Part shown: positions 28,713 through 34,986 of the stretch, piece after piece
Numbering within the stretch: the first letter of the stretch is position 1
Layout: each line of letters starts with the position of its first letter
Assembly: GCA_020849375.1 (NCBI GenBank)
Contig: JADLGJ010000036.1
Coordinates: 1 to 34,986 of the forward strand
DNA length: 34,986 bases
Reading direction: 5' to 3'
From: Candidatus Omnitrophota bacterium
GTDB taxonomy: Bacteria; Omnitrophota; Gorgyraeia; Zapsychrales; JANLHA01
Made by a program: the position numbers and the translations under genes
Notes under the pieces: generated by a model
Told to the model about the DNA's origin: nothing
Seen by the model: the letters and a program-made list of their open reading frames with translations, nothing else
Databases searched by the model: none

Positions 28713-29540
28713 CTAGATCTTTCTCAAAAATTTTCGTAAAAAATACAACAAACAAAGCATTTGCAGGGCGGAGTAGACCACGAACAACTTTAAAAGGACT
28801 TTCGACCGGGCATGAAAATGTTCGATCGCGACCGAGTCAACAGCAGCGACGATCGCCAAAAGCGGTGACCGTCCCCAGTCATCAACCTGGATCACAAAGG
28901 CATCCTTACGGCCGAGGAATTTTACCGCGTCCTGCGCCGGGACTACCGAAACATCGCAATCAGCTAATTGCGACAGAATTTTCAAATATTCATTATTCCA
29001 TAACTTGCCGACAAAGAAATATCCCTGAGCCCGGGTTTTGCGGTCGCTGTCATTCGAGGGATGGACGGTAGCCCCCTGAACCTCTAAATAACCGGCCGGT
29101 GTCTCAAGATAAAAATGGACCAACGACTGTCCGTTAAAGATCTGTGTAACCTGTTCCTTGGTCAAAGGGAGGTCTTTGAGGCGCTCGTCGGAAAAACGGT
29201 TAACAGAATAGACCCGCTTAAAATCCATGTTAAAAACCCATGCCGCATCAGCCTCATAGGTCTTGATCCCGGAATCAATATTGAACGCCGCCCACTCAAC
29301 ATCTTCATTTTTGATCGCGCTGACCAATTCATCCCAATAGGAATAATCTTTAGCGAGGACAAAAATGGCCTGACGGTTCAAGGTAAGGATCTTTTCGAAG
29401 CTGACCTGATGGCTTTGGACTTCATTTTGCTGGATCTTTTGCAGTTGGGCATTCCCCATACGGGAATAAAGGCCCAACCCGACCAGGAAAAGGAAGAAAA
29501 GCAGGAAAAAGATGACCAATAGTCTTTGGGTGACTTTCAT
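28713..29540 (-). CDS. Orphan CHASE4-type extracytoplasmic sensor, no cytoplasmic output domain
   Basis: TM1 (LLVIFFLLFFLFLVGLGLY), CHASE4-like KDYSYWDELVSAI and FNMDFKRVYSV, TM2 (LLKLFVVYSALQMLCLLYFL), then only RKFLRKI before the stop. Confidence 0.75.
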   Translation of the reverse strand: MKVTQRLLVIFFLLFFLFLVGLGLYSRMGNAQLQKIQQNEVQSHQVSFEKILTLNRQAIFVLAKDYSYWDELVSAIKNEDVEWAAFNIDSGIKTYEADAAWVFNMDFKRVYSVNRFSDERLKDLPLTKEQVTQIFNGQSLVHFYLETPAGYLEVQGATVHPSNDSDRKTRAQGYFFVGKLWNNEYLKILSQLADCDVSVVPAQDAVKFLGRKDAFVIQVDDWGRSPLLAIVAAVDSVAIEHFHARSKVLLKLFVVYSALQMLCLLYFLRKFLRKI

Positions 29541-29619
29541 ATCTCTTTTAGATTACATCTCTTTACAGTTTTGTCCAAGCTTCAAAAAGTTTTTTATCCT
29601 AAAGGATTCCGCTACCCGG

Positions 29620-31110
29620 CTACCGCCGGCTAGCTTCACAATATTCTTCAATGACTTTACGGCACTGACGGGAAGCACAAAACACATAACCGATCCCCAG
29701 CCGCCGCCAGATAATGTCGTCGGCCGTGACCGCCATTTCATTTTGCAAAGCGTAAACGACCTGGGCCTTGATCGCCGGCGAACAGGTACACAAAGGCTCG
29801 GCGAGTTGCTTATCTTTTTCAACAAGCTTTAAAACATCTTCCGCCTTATAGCCGTATTTTGAAAACAAGTATTGATAAACCTGGTCCGGAAGGCCGCGAT
29901 GTTCTTTCCGTTGACCTTGACTGCCGTAAAGCGAATAGTCCGTTCCAAGATCGAGTTTCTTACCGAGAACTTTCTCCACGCATTGTTGGGCGATCGCACG
30001 GTAGGTCGTATATTTGCCACCCATGACATACCAAACCCCGCTTTCATTCTTCTCGATCACGTGATTGCGGGAAATCTTCGAAGGATCGCCTTGCGCAAAA
30101 ACCAGCGGCCGCAAGCCTGCGAAACTGGTCACAATATTTTCACGGCGCAATTTGGCAGAAGGCAAAAATTTCGCGGTCTCGACCAATAAATATTCAATAT
30201 CTTCCTTTTCACTCTCAACATGGTCAGGTGAAGCCGTATAATCCGTATCCGTAGTCCCGATAAGCGTATGTTCGCCAAAAGGGATCGCGAAAAAAACACG
30301 GTTATCTTTGCCCGCTTGCAACAACAAAGCGGTGTCGGAGATCTTTTCCTTATAAACAATATGGACGCCCTTGGTCAAGCGTATCTTATCTGCGGATGAA
30401 GGCGAATCAAGGCGCAAGATCTCATTGGTCCACGGCCCCGCCGCGCAAACAACATGATGCGCTTTGATCGTCATCTCCTGCCCGGTCAAAAGGTCTTTGA
30501 CATTCGCCCCGGCGGTCAATTGCGTCGCGACCTTTAAAAACGATCCCGCCTGGACATAATTCGCAATGTGCGCACCCTTTTCGCGGGCACTTAAAATATT
30601 CTCCAAGCATAAACGCGCATCGTCCATTCGGCAATCACTGTAAGCGACGCCGCCGACAAGCCCTTCGCGCTTGATCCCGGGAATAGCAGCCACCACTTGC
30701 TCGGCGGTTAAACCGGCGTGCTTCTCGACAACATATTTTCCGCTCAACAGATCATAAAGAAAAACCCCCAGCTTCATCATCCATAACGGCCGGCGGTCGC
30801 CTTTATAAACCGGGATGACAAAACGCAATGGCTGGACAAGATGCGGAACGCTTTTCCATTGGATGTAACGCTCACGCAACGATTCCTTCACGAGGTCGAA
30901 TTCAAAGTTCTCTAAATACCGCAATCCGCCATGCACGAGTTTTGTCGAACGGCTGGACGTGCCGCTGGCAAAATCTTCTTTTTCAACAAGCGCGACACTC
31001 AGGCCTTGCTGAGAAGCGATATTAGCAATAGCTGCGCCGTTGATGCCGCCGCCGATGATGAGCAAGTCATATTCTTTATTGGTAAAAATATTTTGAAGGT
31101 CGCGCTTCAT
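29620..31110 (-). CDS. glpD: Glycerol-3-phosphate dehydrogenase (FAD-dependent)
   Basis: YDLLIIGGGINGAAIANIASQQGLSVALVEKEDFASGTSSRSTKLVHGGLRYLE. Start set to the internal Met (MKRDLQNIF), which makes an ATGA overlap with glpK. Confidence 0.96.
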   Translation of the reverse strand: MKRDLQNIFTNKEYDLLIIGGGINGAAIANIASQQGLSVALVEKEDFASGTSSRSTKLVHGGLRYLENFEFDLVKESLRERYIQWKSVPHLVQPLRFVIPVYKGDRRPLWMMKLGVFLYDLLSGKYVVEKHAGLTAEQVVAAIPGIKREGLVGGVAYSDCRMDDARLCLENILSAREKGAHIANYVQAGSFLKVATQLTAGANVKDLLTGQEMTIKAHHVVCAAGPWTNEILRLDSPSSADKIRLTKGVHIVYKEKISDTALLLQAGKDNRVFFAIPFGEHTLIGTTDTDYTASPDHVESEKEDIEYLLVETAKFLPSAKLRRENIVTSFAGLRPLVFAQGDPSKISRNHVIEKNESGVWYVMGGKYTTYRAIAQQCVEKVLGKKLDLGTDYSLYGSQGQRKEHRGLPDQVYQYLFSKYGYKAEDVLKLVEKDKQLAEPLCTCSPAIKAQVVYALQNEMAVTADDIIWRRLGIGYVFCASRQCRKVIEEYCEASRR

Positions 31111-32594
31111 AAGGCTCTCGCCTGACGGACGGCCTTCTGCCAACCGGAATAAAGTTCTTTGGTTTTTGCTGCAGAAGATCTCGGAGAAAAAACTTTTTCG
31201 ATCTTTTGTAATTTCTTAAGGTCTTTCTTGAGATTCCATAAACCTACTGTGACACCAGCGAGCAATGCGGCGCCTTTGGCTGTTGTATCTATCATTCTCG
31301 GACGGACAATGCGCCGGCCTAAAATGTCCGCCTGAAATTGCATCAAAAAATCATTTTGGCACGCGCCGCCATCCACATTCAGGAACAGTGCTTGATGCCC
31401 GAATTCTTTTTCAAAAAGGTCAAAAACATCTTTCGTCTGATAAGCGATCGCCTCCAATGCTGCGCGGACGATATGAGCACGATTGGCTCCGCGCGTGAGG
31501 CCAGTGACAATTCCGCGTGCGCTGCTGTCCCAGTATGGCGCGCCGAGCCCGGCAAATGCGGGAACGACATAACCACCGTTCGTATCTTTTAATCCCTTAA
31601 TAACTTTTTCTGTCTCCGACGATGTTTTGATCACTTGTAGCTCATCGCGCAGCCACTGGACGACCGCTCCGGCAATAAAGACCGATCCTTCAAGGGCATA
31701 GACCGGATTGCCGCGGTCATCGCAAGCCAAGGTCGTAAGCAAACCTTTATTAGAAAGAACGAAACGGTTCGCGGTATTTAAAACCAAAAAACATCCCGTG
31801 CCGTAAGTATTCTTGCTCGTTCCGGCGGTGTGGCAGCCCTGCCCATATAGCGCCGCCTGCTGATCACCCATGACGCCGGTGATCGGAATATCAAATAAAC
31901 CGGTTTCTTTATTGTTCGCGTGGCCGAAGACTGACCCGGACTTCTGCACCGACGGGAGAATCTCGCCTGGGATATCAAAAACTTTTAACAGCTCTTGGTC
32001 CCATTTCTTTTCGCGGATGTTAAAGATCAATGTCCTCGACGCATTGGTCATGTCGCTGACATGCGCCTGCCCGCCGGTCAATTTCCAAATGAGCCAGCTG
32101 TCGATCGTCCCAAAACATAGCTCGCCATTTTTCGCGCGACGGCGCAAAGATTTATCGTGGTCGAGCATCCATTTGATCTTGGTGCCGGAAAAGTAAGCAT
32201 CAAGGACCAGGCCGGTTTTCTTGCGGATCGCTGGAATATATTTTTTGAATTGTGGGCTTTCGCAAATGGAAGCGGTGCGGCGGCATTGCCAAACGATAGC
32301 ACGCCCGACGGGTTTGGACGTTTTACGGTCCCAGAGAACGGTTGTTTCACGTTGATTGGTAATGCCGATCGCGCTGATCTGTTGCGGAGAGATATTAGCT
32401 TTGCGGATCGTACCGCGGATAACATTAACGCATGACCGCCAGATCTCGTCAGCATCATGCTCGACCCAGCCGGGCTTAGGGTAGTATTGTTTGAATTCCT
32501 GATAAGCGCTCGCAACGACATCGGCTTTTTCATTGAAAATAAAAGCCCGCGAACCCGTCGTGCCCTGGTCGATCGCTAAAATAAATTTCTTCAT
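31107..32594 (-). CDS. glpK: Glycerol kinase
   Basis: FILAIDQGTTGSRAFIF...GWVEHDADEIW...AIGITNQRETTVLWD. Confidence 0.98.
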   Translation of the reverse strand: MKKFILAIDQGTTGSRAFIFNEKADVVASAYQEFKQYYPKPGWVEHDADEIWRSCVNVIRGTIRKANISPQQISAIGITNQRETTVLWDRKTSKPVGRAIVWQCRRTASICESPQFKKYIPAIRKKTGLVLDAYFSGTKIKWMLDHDKSLRRRAKNGELCFGTIDSWLIWKLTGGQAHVSDMTNASRTLIFNIREKKWDQELLKVFDIPGEILPSVQKSGSVFGHANNKETGLFDIPITGVMGDQQAALYGQGCHTAGTSKNTYGTGCFLVLNTANRFVLSNKGLLTTLACDDRGNPVYALEGSVFIAGAVVQWLRDELQVIKTSSETEKVIKGLKDTNGGYVVPAFAGLGAPYWDSSARGIVTGLTRGANRAHIVRAALEAIAYQTKDVFDLFEKEFGHQALFLNVDGGACQNDFLMQFQADILGRRIVRPRMIDTTAKGAALLAGVTVGLWNLKKDLKKLQKIEKVFSPRSSAAKTKELYSGWQKAVRQARAL

Positions 32595-32595
32595 A

Positions 32596-33186
32596 TTATT
32601 GATGCATTGGCCCCTGAGGCTGGGACTGCGCCATCAGGCGCTGTTTGTTCTTTTCGTAAACTTGCGGCCCCAGGATCTTTTGTGCGAGCAGATCAGGATT
32701 CTGGCCATTACCAAAATCATATTCCATCACCGCTGCGACCTGCAAAACCCGCTCGAACGGCATCGCGAGCATATCGGCGCTGGCGACCGCCATTTGGTCG
32801 ATCATGGCAACATAATAATCTGCCGGCTTCTGGATCGTGACCCCTTGATCAGCGTATTGCTTAATAAATTCACCGACAACAACTTCCTTATCTTCTTTAT
32901 TGATGATCAATTCCCAGGCTTCGCTTGATTCCTGCAAGGACTCTTTCAGCTGGTCTAGCCCAACAATATCTTTAACCTCGACGGGCTCGGCGGGTTCTTC
33001 CTCTTGCGGCGGCTCTGGGACTTTCTTGATCCCCTCAGGCGTCATGACATATCCGGGAGGAAGCTGTTGAGGCATCGGGGGCCCCTTAGGGCCACCCCCC
33101 TTAGCTTTCGCGACTGCCGCGCCAGCGTGCGCCGGGGCTTGAACCGCGAGAATAAAACACACTATCAGGATGATGATCCTTATCAT
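32596..33186 (-). CDS. Small secreted protein of unknown function
   Basis: Start set to the internal Met (MIRIIILIVCFILAVQAPAHAGAAVAKAKGGG, clear signal peptide), giving ATGA overlap with lnt. Pro/Gly-rich linker, then a helical C-terminus. Confidence 0.75.
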   Translation of the reverse strand: MIRIIILIVCFILAVQAPAHAGAAVAKAKGGGPKGPPMPQQLPPGYVMTPEGIKKVPEPPQEEEPAEPVEVKDIVGLDQLKESLQESSEAWELIINKEDKEVVVGEFIKQYADQGVTIQKPADYYVAMIDQMAVASADMLAMPFERVLQVAAVMEYDFGNGQNPDLLAQKILGPQVYEKNKQRLMAQSQPQGPMHQ

Positions 33187-34682
33187 TTTTTCACCTTTAT
33201 CGTTGTGATCAATTGTATCAGTATAACAAAGCCCACACAGAGGAAGCAAAAGGTATCGCCAAGATTATTGTAAGGGCTTTTTTTTCTACCAGAGGCCAGC
33301 TCGTAATTAAAGAACCGTTTTTCACCAAGCGATTGCATGGTGTCTTCTTTTGTGCCGCCAACCTCGTCGATCAATCCCGACCAGCCATGATTCGCCGAGC
33401 GGATCACGGGGAAACGGTTTTCCGCGGCCCGGACCATAGAGTGCTGGGCATGCATGACAAAGCCGGCCTTTTGCGTGAACCAACCATTATTCAAAAGCAC
33501 GACCACAAATTGCGCACCCTTGCGGTAATATTCACGGAACACTGTATCAATATTGTCTTCGGAGCAGATAGCGACCCCGAAACGGACAGTACGGCCATCG
33601 CGCAAACGAAGTTCCATTATCCCGGCATTATTTTCTTTCCCTTCGACCAAAGCAGGAGCCTCCACCTGGAAAATGTTTGCAAACATTTTCCAAAACCAGG
33701 TACCCGGCACAAATTCTGTTAAAGGGATCAGATGGCGTTTATGATAGATCTGCTGCACCTCACCGCCGCGATCCAATAAAACAGCACTGTTATGCTGTCC
33801 GGCTTCATCGCGGATGGCCGCACCGACGAGGAAATAGCTTCCGGTTTCTTGGGCCAGGGCAGCCATTTTCATTCTCAGCTCCGGGTCTTGCAAGAAATCC
33901 GTCGGGATGGCCGTTTCCGGCCAAACAATAAGGTCCGGCTTTTCACGGGCCGCAGCAACGGCCTCCCCTGTCAAAACGATATTCGCATCAACGATCTTCG
34001 AAACTCTGTCATCGGTCAGGTCACCATGATAATCCTGGTCGGTTTGCAGGACACAAATGTTCACCGGCTTCATCGTCACGACATTGGTCACCAGCTTCAT
34101 AAAACCATATCCATAGACCACCGCCAAAAGGACAACGGCGGCCAGCATGGCCCTCACATTCATCTTTAGATCTTGAGGCCTGCGCAGGACGATATAAAGA
34201 GCATAATTCACCACGATCAATAAAAAGGAAACAGCCGACGACCCCAACACGCCGGTTATCTGCAACAGCGGGACATCGAACGTCTGCGTGTGTGCCAAAT
34301 TCCATGATTCGCCGAGCATTAAAAGTTTCCGGAAATATTCGGAAACGACCCACGCTCCGGCGACATAAAGAACACTGAGGGCCGGCCGGTTCTTTAACGG
34401 ATGATACAATGCCGCAAAAATAACGCCTTGGCTGGCCAAGACTAAGCTTAGCAAAAGATAGCCCGGCAAACTATAAGGGATCATCCAGTTTACAGCGACG
34501 AGATTTGCAGCAAGTCCAAAGATAAAACCGCCCCTAAGCCGGCTCAACAAATCTTTATCCTGGAGAGCAAAAAAGAACGGGATCGCAAAGACCCACGCTA
34601 ACCAGGAGAAACCATACAATGAAATAACATTAGGAAAAGAAAGATAATAAAGAACTGCGGAGATGAGGATCGATAAGATCAT
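33183..34682 (-). CDS. lnt: Apolipoprotein N-acyltransferase
   Basis: Multi-TM N-terminus (YYLSFPNVISLYGFSWLAWVFAIPFFFAL) plus nitrilase domain: LIVWPETAIPTDFL, YHKRHLIPLTEFVPG, VAICSEDNIDTVFREY. Confidence 0.95.
   Translation of the reverse strand: MILSILISAVLYYLSFPNVISLYGFSWLAWVFAIPFFFALQDKDLLSRLRGGFIFGLAANLVAVNWMIPYSLPGYLLLSLVLASQGVIFAALYHPLKNRPALSVLYVAGAWVVSEYFRKLLMLGESWNLAHTQTFDVPLLQITGVLGSSAVSFLLIVVNYALYIVLRRPQDLKMNVRAMLAAVVLLAVVYGYGFMKLVTNVVTMKPVNICVLQTDQDYHGDLTDDRVSKIVDANIVLTGEAVAAAREKPDLIVWPETAIPTDFLQDPELRMKMAALAQETGSYFLVGAAIRDEAGQHNSAVLLDRGGEVQQIYHKRHLIPLTEFVPGTWFWKMFANIFQVEAPALVEGKENNAGIMELRLRDGRTVRFGVAICSEDNIDTVFREYYRKGAQFVVVLLNNGWFTQKAGFVMHAQHSMVRAAENRFPVIRSANHGWSGLIDEVGGTKEDTMQSLGEKRFFNYELASGRKKSPYNNLGDTFCFLCVGFVILIQLITTIKVKK
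33668..33691. repeat. 24-bp perfect palindrome inside lnt
   Basis: ggaaaatgtttgcaaacattttcc equals its own reverse complement. Confidence 0.95.
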
Positions 34683-34691
34683 GAAAAAGAA

Positions 34692-34727
34692 AACGGCTCA
34701 TGCAGAAATATTATCTGATGAGCCGTT
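34692..34727 (-). terminator. Candidate intrinsic terminator after the TPR gene, directly upstream of lnt
   Basis: aacggctcat...atgagccgtt, 10-bp stem extendable by CAGA/TCTG across a bulge; on the minus strand it is followed by TTTTCTTTTTC. Confidence 0.7.
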
Positions 34728-34736
34728 ATTGTGAAA

Positions 34737-34986
34737 TTATTTTTGTGTTTGCGGCGCAGCTTGAGGCCTGTCCGCGACAGCGGGCAATCCCTGTAAAAGG
34801 GCGACCGAACGCTTAAAATTATCTTCGTCTTTGGTCCGACGAAAGATCTCGACACATTTTTGTGCCTGCAAGCGGGCCATTTCATAATTGCCGGCTAAAC
34901 CGAAGTTCGTCGCCAACAAGTAATGGGCTTCGCCGTTCTCCGGCTCAACGCGAGTGGCTACCATAAAAGTATCAATAGCGCGATTA
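34737..34986 (-). CDS. TPR-type protein, C-terminal fragment running off the right edge
   Basis: Frame stays open to base 34986 (NRAIDTFMVATRVEPENGEAHYLLATNFGLAGNYEMARLQAQKCVEIFRR), so the ORF-track start at 34964 is probably an internal Met. Confidence 0.7.
   Translation of the reverse strand, partial: NRAIDTFMVATRVEPENGEAHYLLATNFGLAGNYEMARLQAQKCVEIFRRTKDEDNFKRSVALLQGLPAVADRPQAAPQTQK

Noticed and set aside
29600-29640. Imperfect hairpin gctacccggctaccgccggctagc at the glpD 3' end as a terminator
   Set aside because: Overlaps the last glpD codons, has one stem mismatch and no T-run immediately following on the minus strand; too weak to call.
33070-33110. GC-rich gggggcccc...ccaccccc inverted repeat in the secreted-protein gene
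   Set aside because: Explained by Gly/Pro codons (GGGPKGPP); no evidence of a regulatory role.

Overview
About 35 kb of a bacterial chromosome, coding density high and mostly minus strand. The apolipoprotein N-acyltransferase, type IV-type pilin signal and pseudopilin-like domain point to a diderm bacterium; an Omnitrophota-like lineage is possible but is only an impression. Housekeeping part (19.3-34.7 kb): ribulose-P epimerase family protein, tRNA-Leu(GAG), pyrG, purF, carB, carA, inositol monophosphatase family, an orphan CHASE4-type sensor, glpD, glpK, a small secreted protein and lnt. Accessory part (0-19.3 kb): a deaminase, a 1750-aa exported coiled-coil repeat protein, an unknown plus-strand protein, a Yip1-like/pseudopilin-like fusion, a TPR glycosyltransferase-like membrane protein, an acyltransferase, tRNA-Glu(CTC), a FIST / GAF-histidine kinase / response regulator-GGDEF cluster, a tiny class III-type pilin, and a translationally coupled GT39-like + alkaline phosphatase-superfamily transferase pair. 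The strongest signal is the 1750-aa protein. A 752-residue block of it parses without remainder into 23 units: 20 of exactly 29 residues, two of 47 and one of 78. 29 = 11+11+7, an unusual near-straight coiled-coil register, and the insertions (18 and 49) also fit hendecad/heptad arithmetic. No CRISPR, transposon, prophage or rRNA was seen. All calls come from reading the sequence; no searches were run.
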